64,000 nt of DNA from Prunella strophiata (lineage: Eukaryota; Chordata; Aves; Passeriformes; Prunellidae), in contig JAZBQD010000025.1 in the NCBI GenBank assembly GCA_036583965.1, positions 13,289,145 through 13,353,144 on the forward strand, written 5' to 3'. Positions 1-12,200 of the stretch are shown here, piece after piece (the stretch's first letter is position 1; every line of letters begins with the position of its first letter). Both the position numbers and the translations under genes were made by a program. The notes below the pieces were generated by a model. The model was not told the DNA's origin. It ran no database searches and saw nothing but the letters and a program-made list of their open reading frames with translations.

Positions 1-494
1 CTGTGAAGTCTTGGGAAAACTTGTATTCTGTGGTTAATAATTGCAGTGTTGTCTGACACCTGTGCCACTTTTCCTTCAACCTGACAGACCACAGGGAGTT
101 GAGTCAGTGTCTCCTTTTGTGGTTCTTGCTGTGTGGGGATCACAAATTAACTTGTGTTCTGAGAACTCAGCTTGGGAATGAAATCTTGCTTGGGCAGTGC
201 AGCTTCCTGTCTGAGTGTGACTTCTCTGTGGCCATCTAGGCAGAGGCATTCACTGAGGAAGATGATGGAGCCAAGCAGAATGTCCCAGTGCCTCACCAGC
301 ACAGCAGGGAAGAGGGCAGCGTGGCAGTGTGTGCCTGCTGCCAGTTCCCTCCTGCCTGCCAGGGGACGTCCCTGCTGCTGCTGGCACTGCACAGGTGGCT
401 GTCCTGTGTCACCTGTGCTCAGCGTGCTGCCAGCCCAGCCCCGTGCCTGAGGAGAGCACAGAGCCCTGTGATTGCCCTTTGGCTTCTGTTGCAG

Positions 495-2446
495 AGAAGC
501 AGATGGGGAGGACTTTGGAGGAGCTGATCTCCCAGTTTGACGTAGGCAGAATTACAACCCATTCTGCTCTCCTGGACCTTGAAGCACTCCCAGAATTCAA
601 CAGGTAAAAAATCAGTGGTAGCTTTAAAATGTAGTAAGCACCATGTCAGTGAGGATTTATTTCTAGCACTTGGCTTTGGCTGGAGGTTTTGTTTGTTGGA
701 TCAAGCATGGTCCTGGTGCAGCAGCTGTTGGGCTCTGCTAAGTAAGAGGAACCATAAGTTTCTGCTCACACAGTTCCTGCCTCCTCTCCCATTTCTGTGC
801 TTGGACACTGGGGTTGGCAGCACTGAAAGTCTAGGCAGAGGGTGGGTGTAGCCGGGAGGATCTAAAGTCTTAAGTTTATAACCTAAGAAATTAATATCTA
901 AAAGGAGTTAACACTCCCAGAAGGTTCTTCTATAAGCACACTTGTGCTGCTAGGACATTGTGCTGCTAAGAGTGGCCTCATCATCAGTTAGTTCCCTGTG
1001 GGGCACCTGAGCTAAATGCTCCTGTGTAGAGTGTCTGATTGTGGTTTAGTGCTGCTTTTCTGACACTTCCACAGTTTTAGCTCAGTTGGTCAGAGCATGG
1101 TGCTAAGAATGCCAAAGCTGAGGGTTCAGTCCCCAGATGGGCTATTCCCTTAAGAGTTGGACTTGATGATCCTTGTGGGTCTCTTCCAGCTCAGAATATT
1201 CTGAGCTTTCTGTGAAACGTGGTTGGGGTGGTCCGAGGTAGCCCAAAGCAGCCCAAAGGCATCCCAAAGCAGGGCTTTTCTCTGTTGCAGGATTCACCTC
1301 ACCCGTCACATTGAGAACCAGGGGCTGCGCCAGAAGCTCGTCAGGGAGCTGCAGGGGCTGGTGGAGCTGGTCTATGGGGATCAGCAAGTGCATCCAGATG
1401 TTCTGGAAAAAGAATACGTGGAGCGAGTCCTCCTGCTGAGAAAAGTAGGAGTAGTGGCAGAGCACTGTGCCACCATCCTCCCAGCTGAGGAATTGCTTCC
1501 TCCACAGCACAGCCCTCTGCCTTGCCAGCTTTGCTTTCTTTCCCCAGGGTCACATAAGCCTCCTGAAGAATCTGGTGTCCAGTGATTACTCTTACCTGTG
1601 GGTCAGGCCCTCGGTGTCCCGGCAGCAGCTACAAACAATTTCTGCAGAAGTAGATGAAATAGGAAAACTAGTCTTAGGGTAAGTGTGCTGCTGTCTGAGC
1701 TGAGTATTGGCAGCAATGGCTCCTCATCTCTGAAAACTGTATTCTTAAACAATCATAATTACTGCTTTTTCTGTGGTTTTCTAGGTCTGTGGCATAATTC
1801 TGTAGTTTAAACTTGCTCTTTTGAATAAACTCTGCTTCTGGTGGGCAGAGGGAGCGCCCTGGCACAGGGCAGGGGTGAGAGGTAGGAACCCTGTGGTTTT
1901 CATGTCCCCAGAGTGTAAGGACACCTTCTTTCCCAAAGGCTCATGACAAGGCCAGCAGCTGCCTTGACTGTGGAGGAGTTGAACAAAGACCTGAGAAGTC
2001 TCCAGAAGCAAACCAGAGAGACCAAGTACAGCAGCATGATGCAGCTGCTGCGCCTGGCGCTCAGCGGGCGGCAGGTAAAACAAACAGTTCTGAGATTGTC
2101 TGCAATGTGCTTTCACAGAGCTCAAACACAAGTTTTACAAAAGTTCTCCAAAGCCTAGTCCTGGCTCAGCTCTGGTGCTAAGCCTTCAGGTCCCTCTGAG
2201 CAGGGCTGGCATTTGCCTTCAGGAGGAGAAAGCCCAAGGCTTTGTTTGAGCTGCTGCTGACCGCCCGCAGCTGGCAGCGAGGCTGTCTGTTCAGTCTGTG
2301 GTGCACAGACACGAGCTGGGCAGTTCCAGCTCTGTGCTCAGGGCCTGCCTCTGTGTTTGCAGCACGGCCCCAGTGTTGCTGAGATGATGGTGACCCTGGG
2401 AGCTGAGGAGGTGTGTGGCCGCATGCACAGAGCCCTGTCCAGCTGA
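495..2446 (+). CDS. EARS2: EARS2, mitochondrial glutamyl-tRNA synthetase, C-terminal part (5' exons outside window)
   Basis: Class I aminoacyl-tRNA synthetase that charges mitochondrial tRNA-Glu (and, in mammals, tRNA-Gln as the substrate for later transamidation) in the matrix. Five coding exons are visible: 495-603, 1291-1444, 1548-1678, 1939-2074 and 2363-2446, all with AG/GT borders and matching phases; they give 203 residues plus TGA. Stretches such as [35 protein letters not shown] and VAEMMVTLG match the anticodon-binding C-terminal half of the vertebrate enzyme as I remember it. The catalytic HIGH and KMSKS motifs would lie in exons left of the window. Bases 1-494 read as intron; I found no further exon there. 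The first visible exon starts with the last two bases of a split codon. GGA2 follows on the same strand about 0.8 kb downstream. Confidence 0.93.
1075..1216 (+). mobile_element. tRNA-derived SINE with CR1-like tail (TguSINE1-like)
   Basis: The element lies in an EARS2 intron. Its 5' half reads like a degraded tRNA: an A-box-like stretch (TAGCTCAGTTGG) and a B-box-like stretch (GGTTCAGTCCC) near 1132. The 3' half, from about 1150, carries the CR1-type end (GTTGGACTTGATGATCC) and decays into TTCTG-rich sequence. This build fits TguSINE1, a tRNA-Ile/CR1 hybrid known from passerine birds. The family is assigned from memory. Confidence 0.75.
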
Positions 2447-2813
2447 CAGGGACAGTGGTGACGCTGCCAGGCCCTGCACTTGGACGGTGACCATGGCACC
2501 TGCGTGATCATCTCTGATCAGACCAGCTGGGCTTCAGGCCAGGCAGGTGTCTGGGCTGGTCCCACGTCTGAACAAACCTGCACTGAGCACAAACCACTTC
2601 GTTGGGACAGGAACCAAGTCCAGACCCAACTCTGTCCTGCCAGTGGCCTCGTGCAAGGAGCCTGCTTTGCAGGGTGGGAGAAGAAGACACATCAGCATTT
2701 AAATTCAGATCATGTGGACAGAAAGTAACTGAACTTCTGATAGCAGCAGGTCAGATTCCTTTTGGAGATGGCCTTGCTGTCAGGGTACCTACAGCTACAC
2801 AACACAGTTCCCC

Positions 2814-2819
2814 AATAAA
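2814..2819 (+). promoter_or_regulatory. EARS2: EARS2 poly(A) signal
   Basis: Canonical AATAAA lies 367 bases past the EARS2 stop codon and is followed by a TA-rich stretch. It is the only canonical hexamer I noticed before the GGA2 start, so it probably ends the EARS2 transcript. Confidence 0.65.
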
Positions 2820-2839
2820 TACACTGGGGGGTATTTTTA

Positions 2840-3222
2840 TATATATATATAGATGTCTCTTATAGCTGTTGCTCTCTTAGCTGCCCTGGTGTCCTACCAG
2901 GCTGAGTGAGCTGCTTAGAGGGGGGGTTTCCTGTGTACTGTGTCATGCACATGGTTCTGCTAAAAATATCCCTGATCACGAGATTGGGATGTTTTATCCT
3001 CTCTTGTCTGTTGCCATTTTAACTATTAAATCAATGTGTTGAGTTTGATTCCGATCTCACGGTTACTGTGCAGCCGGTGAGGGGAGGAGCTGGCTGGGGC
3101 TGTGTGAGCCCACGCCCACAGCGAGCACTTCCACACCAGCAGCTCTGCCCAGCAGCTCTGCCAGCAGCTCTCACGTGGGCTGGGTGCCCGGAGCCCTTCC
3201 TGCCGGGCACGGGGAGCAGCCC
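2840..3222 (+). promoter_or_regulatory. GGA2: EARS2-GGA2 gap holding the GGA2 promoter and 5'UTR
   Basis: About 380 bases separate the EARS2 poly(A) region from the GGA2 start codon. The first half is AT-rich; from about 3060 it turns GC-rich with a few CpGs. I see no TATA box at a convincing distance, so a TATA-less promoter is inferred. The transcription start cannot be placed from sequence alone. Confidence 0.4.
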
Positions 3223-6200
3223 ATGGCTGGCACGGGGCAGCTGGAGCGCTGGCTCAGTGAGTGGGGCTGGGGCTGGGGGCTGGCTGGGCTGCTGGCTCTT
3301 CCAGCCTGGGTGGGCACTGGGGCAGCTTCACCTCCCTGGGGAAGGGCCCCCTGCCCCCATGGAACCCTTGTAGAGTGATGTGGGTGCTGTCTGGCTGCAT
3401 CTGGCCTTTTCCCTGTCTGCCTGCCTATCCTCAGCCCCCAGAGCTGGCTGAGTGGGGACTGGGGAGTGGATAGAGCCAAAAAATACTTTTTTTCCTGAAT
3501 TTAGCTGTGCTAAAGCTGTAAACTGCCTGTGTTCCAGCACAAGTTTTGCAGTGGTCCCGGGAGAGCAGCCTGTAAATGGTTTTTAAGTTTCTCCTGCTAA
3601 AAGCAGCATCTGCTGTTGTCAGGCTGTGCTTGGGACTATATTTTTAGGCAGACTTTAGTAACAGCTGTTTCCTGCTCATCCTGGATCTCCCCTTTCTGCT
3701 ACAAAAAGCTCTGGAGCAGCAGCACCAGCGAGGTCTGAGCTGCTTCCTGCTCTGAGCACTCACTCACACTGAGGCTGGGCTTTCCTGCTTCCTCTCTTGT
3801 TTTTCTCCCTCTGTAAGATGAGGCCACTGACCCGAGCGTCTCCGAGGAAAACTGGGAGCGCATCCAGCGGTTCTGCGAGCAGGTGAACGCTGCCACGGAG
3901 GGGTAAGGCAGACACAGAGCTCTCTGTGCTCACCCAGGCTGTGTCTGGCTCTGAGCTCCCCTCATGGCTCTGTGGGGCCTGGGGCTGTGCTATGGGGAGC
4001 TGCAGGGGCTCACTGGGCTCTGCTGCCTCCTGGGAGCAGAACTGAGTTGGAAATACGAGTTGGAAATAGGTGTGTGCCAATGTGATGGAGGGTGATGTCA
4101 GGGAATGGGCTCTGACATCAGCTGTGGAGCCCAGCAGGCAGCAGGTCCTGCTGGCCATGCCCTTAGGAGTCTGGCCAAGCATTCCTGCTGAGGGGTTCTG
4201 CAGGGGAGCCCCGAGGGAGCTCAGCCTCAGCTTTTCCTTCCAGACAGGTGGAGGATCTCTGCTGAGATTTCCTCACCTTCCAGCTGACAGTCTGGGCTCT
4301 GTGGGAAGTAACAGGGACTAATTAAGCAAATTACCAGTCAAACCTTAGTGATCATCTCTGTGTTTGGAGCAGACTGAGTTCAGAGCTCATAGTCTGGCAC
4401 CCAGCACGTGCCCAGGAGTGGCACAGGCTGCCCTGGCTGCCACTGAAGCTCCTGCAGAGAGCCAGCTCCTGGGGTGCCTGCCCAGGGACATCCCCCAGCC
4501 TGTCCCTGCTGCTCCCTCCCAAAGGACAGCCCCTGGGCAGGGCTGGAGGGCAGTGCTGGGGTCACCAGTTCACCCCTGTGTGTGTGCAGAGCCCCTGGCC
4601 AGCACTGTGCCTGAGGAAGGGTGTCTGTCCTGCTGGGAGTCCAGCAGCTGCTCTTCTGTGCAGACCCAGCCCAGCAGCTTTTGTTTTTCCTGGGAACCTG
4701 TGCATGGTGTGACTTGCTCTGCTCTTCCCCAGCCCGTGTTTTGCCCTGAGGCTGCTGGCTCACAAAATCCAGTCCCCTCAGGAGAGGGAAGCTCTCCATG
4801 CTCTCACAGTGAGTACTTCCATCAGCACAAAAGCAGTCACTGGGAAAGAGTTGGCATGTAGAACAGAGCAGACAGGCTAGCTCTCTTCCTTTTCTCTGAG
4901 ATGTTGATGTCTTTCTCTTCCTCCTGGATGCCTCTCCATTAAACTTTCCCTTGCACAAGGAGTACAGGAACCAGGGCACAGTGGAGGGAGTAGCTGTTGC
5001 TCCTCCCCACACTGCTCTGCTGAGGTTTCCCTGGTCTGCAGCTCTGGCTGTGTGAGCTGTGTCCCACCACTGAGGCAACAGCTCAAAAGTTGTTAGTGAT
5101 GGGTAGAACAGAGCAGGTGGTCTTAAATGTGCTGCCTGGGAAAGCTGGATGAAGGAATAAAACATGTTCTTGCTGCATGACTTTCTCAGTATCTTGTGTT
5201 GGTGAATGCAGTGTCAGGAAAGTTCTTAGATTTAGTAATACAGTGACACAGTGTTTGAAAGCTCCCCAAGCCTTGTGTGTTCAGTTCCTGTTGGTAACAT
5301 TTTGTTTTCTGCAGGTGCTGGAGACATGTGTGAACAACTGTGGTGACAGATTTCACAGTGAAATGGCAAAATTCAGGTTTCTGAATGAGCTGATTAAAGT
5401 GCTTTCCCCAAAGGTAGGTGATGGTGGTTACAGGGTGTTTTGGGATCAGAAAAGCAGCTCTGCTTTGTCAGAGGCAGTGGGATCTTCTGGCCATGCTCCT
5501 CTTCACTGGGGTGGGTCTGTGCCTGCCTGAAACCCTCTGAGCATCACACCATCAATTTCCCTTTCTGGTGGCTCCTGCACACATTTACCACTGGTGCACG
5601 TTTCATTTTCCATTGCATCAGCCCAAGGGCAGAGCTGCAAAAAGCTGATTTCAAAGAAATGCTCAACTGAAGAACAAGACTCCTTGTCTCAGTCTCAGGC
5701 TTGGTAACAGAATTTCAGTGAAACCACAGACTTTAAAGCATTTATCACTGAAGACAATTCTGTTTACTGCTCTGAGAGGACAAGTATCATTTAATCAGTT
5801 TGAAATGCCTGGCCTTGGGGAGGTTTGTGTTTTTATAAAAAAAAGGAGTGGTCATAGGCAATAATGAGAGAAATTGGAGAAAGCACCCAGATGCTGATAA
5901 GAGACAGTAACATTTGTTTCTGGTTTTGTTCAGTTTTCCTGTGTCTGGGGCTGGCTGAGGCAGTGGTGTGACTGCATTGTACCAGTTAAGGGGAATGTTT
6001 AAAGTCAAGCACAGAATGTTTTCACTAAAATAACTTACTTTGGGTTTTGGATTCAATAACTGATCAGAGAAGTCTGAAATGGTTTAATTTTGATTGTTAT
6101 AGAACGTGTGTGTGATTCTCATACACTCCAAAGCAGTTCTTGTGTTTCCTAACCCCAAGATACACAGTTGTCAGCACTGTGAATAAACTCACAGGAATCC

Positions 6201-9200
6201 ATTTTAACCTTGGTGTCTGCACAAAAATTCCTTGGGGCTGGATCCCTGTGCCAGATCTGGCACCAGTTCTTTGGGTTTGAGCTTTTTTGTCTTTCTTTAC
6301 TGTCTTGTTTTCAGTACTATGGAATTTGGTCTTCAGAAAAAGTCAAGTCAAGGGTCACAGAAGTGATCTTCAGTTGGACAGTCTGGTTTCCTCAGGAAGT
6401 CAAAATCCAGGATGCTTATCAGATGCTGAAGAAACAAGGTTCAGTTCTGTTATTTCAGTTTCCTTTTAAGCCTCCCAAGCCCGTGGTTCACCCCACAGAT
6501 ATCTGCCCCCCTCAGCTTGTGACTCAGCTTTTTCATGACATGCTGTGTGTAAGGGAAAGGGACAAAGGTCCCAGGCTGGTTGGGTTCTGAAGGATGCATG
6601 GAACTGTTAAAGGGATTTTCCAAAGAACTGCCTTCCTGAGCCACAGCTCAGACCAGTCTGGAGGCCTCTGCTCACACTGTGTGCAGGGAAAAAGCACAGG
6701 ACAGGCCCAGAAGTGATCTTTGCCCTGGAATATCTCCCAGGGTTATGAGAGATGAGTTCAGAGGGATCCTGGGATGGATTTTTTTCATCCACTCCATTAT
6801 ATTTAGTAGTCCTCAGTGGTATTTTAATCCAGAAATCTGGGTAAAACCTCATGCACTGTTGAGCACTGAGGTTTCAGCAGCTTGGGCATCACTGAACAAC
6901 TACTGTTACCTGTTCCAGGGATTGTAAAAGAGGATCCCAAACTGCCAGAAGACAAAATTTTACCTCCCCCTTCTCCAAGACCTCAGAATTCTATTTTTGA
7001 CACAGATGAAGAGAAGTCCAAGGTAAACCTTAGAGTCTTCATGCCCCACCCTCTGTTTTGTACTGATGAGAAAAGAGGCTCAGTAATAGATTTAGTTGGG
7101 AGCTTCTGCTGTTTCAGACAATCTCAGAATAATGCTGATCCCTCCTGCAGTGCAACAGCTAGAGAACTCTCTGAGGCTTTGTCAGAAATATTTCCTCAGT
7201 AAAAAGTGAAACCTTTTTACAGAAAAACATCAGTTTCCATGAAACCTCCCCAAGGGAGGGCTTCTCCAGGTCTTACAGAAGTTCTGCAGAGCCAGAGTCC
7301 CTAATCCTGAACAGCCAGTGCATGCAGGCAGCAGTGTAACCTGGGACTGTGGGGCAGGAGCTGACATGTCTCCAGGATCCCAGGACTGTTCTGCAGAGGT
7401 GTCTGTGGCTGTGATGTGTGCCCAGTGCCCAGGGGCTGCTGCTCACTGCTGCCCCATCTGTGCCCTGACAGCTCCTGGCCAGGCTCCTGAAGAGCAGCCA
7501 CCCCGAGGACCTGCAGGCAGCCAACTGCCTGATCCAGAGCGTCGTTAAGGAGGTGGGAGCTCCCGGGGGAAGCCTCTTTGCAGCCAGGGAGGGTGGGAGG
7601 GAACCTGGCCATTCCTTTTTGACAGGAGACCCTCTGTACTGCAGCCCCAGAGAAGGGGCTCAGCCTTTCCAGGTTATTCTGAGATTCCAGCATGGGATCA
7701 TTTTGTTTTGTTTCCCTAAAATGTGCCATTGCCAGGAAGAGGGAATTTGTGAATGTGCACACAGCAGGACACTTCTGTGTCAGTGGGATCTTGGCAGTAG
7801 TGCTTGGAAATTTCCAGAAAATAAACTCACTTCCCAGATGGAAAGAAGTCACTTCTGTACAAAACTGCCTCTTTCCTGCATGTAGTCTGTGTGCATGTCT
7901 GGCCTGTCTGTTTGCATGTTCCATCTGAAGGAGCATCCCACTTCTCTGCTCACAGAGGAGATTTGGTTTAACAAAGCCCTGTGGTGGTTTTAAGTGTATG
8001 TTGTTCTGTGTGGCAGAAGCCACCAACTCCCAGCTCAAATTTTGAAGTCACACTGGTGCCTGAGGTGAGGAATATTCCACATTCCACAGCACACAGGCAG
8101 GGTGCCCTGATGGGACAGCTGGGGGCTTGTTCTCCCCTGTGCTGCTTTGTGCCTTCTCTACCTGCAATAAAATATTGATAGGTGTGACCCTGAGTGCTCC
8201 AGCCAAGTCACCATCTACCTTTCTTTCATTTTCCATCACAGGAACAAGAAAAGTCAGCTCAGGTGTCCCAAAGAGTGAACACCATCAGTGAGGTTTCTGA
8301 GAATGTCAAACGTATGGATGAGTTACTGGAGAGCTACAGGAGGCGTGAATTATCCCCAGCTGACCAGGAGACCCTACAGGTAAATGCTCCTTTTCCTTTT
8401 CCATGGCTTGCAGGTGGTGGCAGGGGCAGAGGGGTGGGTGTGCTGGGTGCTGAGCAGTGCACGTTTCCTCCCCAGGCCCTGTCCCAGCGCTGTGAGAAGC
8501 TCAGGCCGCGGCTCTTCCGCCTGGCCAGCGCGGCGCCCGACGAGGAGGCTCTGGGTAAGAGCCAGCACTGCCCTGGTGGGGCTTGGCAGCTGCCACAGCT
8601 GTGCCTTCCCTGGAGGGAGTGCTCAGGTGCTTGGCACCCTGTGGGCAAAGCTCTCCACTCTCACCATGAAACCATGCTCGGGGGAAGTGGCATTTGGTCA
8701 TCTCCTGCTCATCTCTGAGGAAGCCCAAAGTGAAACAGTAAATCTGTTTCTTCAGCTGAGGTAGTTTTCTGAGTTTTTTTGAGTTCTGATGTTCAGAGAA
8801 CTGAAGGCTTTTGAGGCCTTTTCTCTCCAGAGATTGAAGTATAAATGCAGAAAGAGGAACATATTTTGAATTTTTAGGTGTAATACAAAGGAAGGTGTCC
8901 TGGTTTCAGTTAGGGTGGAGTTAATTTGGTAAGAGCAGAATCTTTGAATTCCACAATTGGCATTTCATTCCTGTCCATATGCCTTGAAAATCTGACTGAA
9001 GCAATGGTTGCTGAACAGACATCCTAAACCCGAGAGCTCAACTGCACCTCACTCCTTCCTTTCATACCCATAGGTGCCATGGCTCTTCAGCTGGGGAGTG
9101 CTGCATTATAGGCTCAGGTGCACGGGGCAAACTTGTGCAGAAGAGATGGCAGGAATTAGGAATACTTTAGAGATGGGATAAGATTTCAAAGGGGTCTTGA

Positions 9201-12200
9201 TAAATGAGAGAGAGGCCTGGAATCAGCAGCTGTGTGTGCAAAATGGAATGAAAGGCGAATGAGGAGCTGAGGGCAGCCTGCTCTGCTGGCCTTCCCTCCT
9301 GAGCTGCACTGTCCCTTCCTCACGGGCATCTTGGGGAGTGCCATGGAACTGACCTGACCTTCCTGCTGGAACATGAGTGTTTTGTGTCTGCTCTGGTTTC
9401 CCAGCTGAGATCCTGCAGGCCAATGACAAGCTCTCGTGGGCGCTGGGGCAGTACAGGCAGGTTGTGGCCAGCCAGGAGCACGGGGATGGAGCAGGTTCAG
9501 CTGCCAGCTCTGCCCATGCACCAGGTGAGAAGCCCCCACAGCAGCTCTGCCCTGCCTGCCAGGTGGGAGCAGGGTTTGGGAGGGAAGTGCTCCTCAGAGA
9601 ACAAACGTGGAGAAAGTGCTGTAACACAGGGGAAATATCATGTAACCATCCTTTTCTCTTGCATATAGCTGACAGAAAACATTCCCAGAGTTCCTCAGCT
9701 TTGAGGCACAGCTGTGGCTGTGCTGTGCCATCCTTTGCAGAGGCTCCTGGCTAACTCTGTCTCTGTTCCCCGAGCGTGCCGAGCAGCCCCGCGGCGCACC
9801 AAGAGCTACACCCTGATGGACCTCTCCGAGCTGGAGGCCATGGGCCAGAGCCCCCCCGAGCCCCCTGCAGACACAGCCTCGGCCTCCACCTGCCTGCTCG
9901 AGGAGCAGTTACACTCCTTAGGTCTGTAGGTGCACTTCAGTGTCACCCTCGTTACTGGGGTTGGTGGTGTTTAGTGAAGAGGGGAGAGCTTTGACCTCAG
10001 TGTCACCCCAAGGGAACGTGGAGCCTTCCAGATGGAAGTTTTCAGGGATGCAGTGTCTCTAGTGGTGTTAGACAGCAAAGGAAGCACCTGTGGAAACTCC
10101 CTGTTTTCTGTAAATTACCTGTGGCATTTTGGTGTCTTTCTTAGGTCTCAGCAACTCCCCTGTCACACAGAAACCACCCCCTGATCTTGGCCTAGCAGAG
10201 GTGAGTGATGCTCAGATACTTTGCAGTCCATAAAGTATAAAGACAGAAATCAGAGATGGTTCCTGCTCTGCCTTTCCCTGGCAGCCCTTTTGGTGTACCA
10301 CTGTTCTGAAGGGACACTGGAGTCCTCGTGCTCTCAGTTAATCTCTCAGGGTGCAGTTTGCAACCAAATGACTCATAGTGTATTTCTGCTTTAGGTAGTG
10401 GTATTTGATAAACAGAGTTCTTTGCAGTGCAACAGGTGTATTTTTTGCTGATATTATACAGCATGAACCTGAAGGGCCTTATTTTCCAGCCTGCTGTGCA
10501 CAGTGGATTTAGGGAAGGTGTAAGTGCTGTTCAAACCCTGGCACCCCAGGAGGGCTGGGAAGACAGCTGTGCAGGGAAGAGTGAGTTCCAGAGCCTGGAT
10601 GAGCAGCTCCCTCCACCATCCAAGACCAAGACATTCTCTCTGTAAGTAAACTCTTCATAATAGAGTCAGATTTTGGGGCTGAGGAATTCTTTTACAGCAG
10701 GAAGATTTAGGAAAACCTTTCAGCTACCTCTGGTTAGTGATGGCAAGTGATCCATGCACACATTGGCTCTTTCCTGCAGTTGTGCACTAGTTAATTGCAG
10801 TTAATTGCACACCAGGACCTTCCAAGGGTCAGGAATCTGGGGAGACAAATCCCATTGGTTGACAACAAGGTGATGTTGAGCTAAAAGAACAAAAACCTTA
10901 CGGTCAGGCCTTTTTATAATAACCTGTCACTCAAAAAGTACTTTCCTCAGCTTTCTCCAGATTGTGACAAGGTAGTTTCCAGACATTCAGTGGAAGCTTG
11001 GAACAGTTCACAAATCAAATTAATCTCCACAGATCTTCAGAGCAGGAGACTATTACAATATGCTTATACAGTCTGCCATAATACAAGAAATTTTACTGAA
11101 GATTTTCAGCTTCCTGTGATGTCTTTGAGGTGGAATTTACTTTGATCTGCCTGACTAGGGCTCCGGAGAAGCTGTGCACAGGGATGGCAGACTTCCAAAG
11201 CCCTAAACCTAAGTTTTACCATAGTAACAGAACCAAAATCTGCCTTAATGAATTTTGAAACAACAAGATCTTCCATAGATGATAGAGTTTTTGAATTCCT
11301 CAAGGACTCAGAGTGTAAGTCTGTGGTTTCTTTATACCTAAGGGGGATGAGGGATTGGGAATACAGACAGACACAGCAGAAGACAGTACATTCCCTGTAG
11401 TCTCCCCACTTAATACAAGCTTTCTGTGTGCTTTTCTTTCCAGGGATTTATCACCAATGAAATTGCCCTTTCCAGATCTTCCAAATAACTCAGTGGCAGA
11501 TCCTCCACTCCTCAGTCCAGGCTATGATCTGAAGCCTGCTGCCTCTTTGCATCCAGCTTCCTATGATGCTTCTCTAGAAAACCTTTTTGTGCCTTTAATT
11601 TCAGTTACACCAAGTAAGTGCAATTCTGTGCCCCAGCTCTGCTTACTAGAGGTTTACTAGAGCTCTGCCATGAGTTTTGCAGGACAGGAAGCCAAAGTAG
11701 CTTCATGCTGTGTGGGTGGGCTGGATACAAGTAATGATTATTCTGTGATGGGCTTAATGTACCTGAGAATTACAGTAGCTGCTAGGGATCACAGCATGAC
11801 AATGTCCCTGTCCTCCCTACTCATTGCTCAGGAGTTTTCTGCCCTGGCTGATCTTTGTAATGTGCTTCTAAACTCTGTCCTTGGCACCTTCAGTCAAGCT
11901 TCAAACAGTTGTTCTACTAAAAGTCCTAAAAGACACTTTTGAGTGGGAGCTGCCCCACTTCCTAAAGCAGAGCTCTTCATTCCACCTCTGCTTTTTGCTT
12001 TCACACTGTATGGCCCAGCTCTGCAGCTCCTCCCCAGAGCATTTCCTGGGAATGCCACCCTGGGGTCTCAGCCTTGGCTCTCACTCTCCTGGAAGAGGAC
12101 AGGTGCACAGATCTGCCTTCAGTCTCAAGTGAAGGTCTTAGCAGATTTTGGAAGGGCAGGATGGTGACAGTCAGGTGTGAATTTGCCAGGCATGGATGGT

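Noticed and set aside
1075..1145. Functional tRNA gene
   Set aside because: It has A- and B-box-like stretches, but the cloverleaf is degenerate and a CR1-like tail follows, so it is a SINE head.
7980..8030. Possible LTR start (TGTGGTGGTTTTAAG)
   Set aside because: The similarity to avian LTR starts covers only about 15 bases, with no further support; it is ordinary GGA2 intron.
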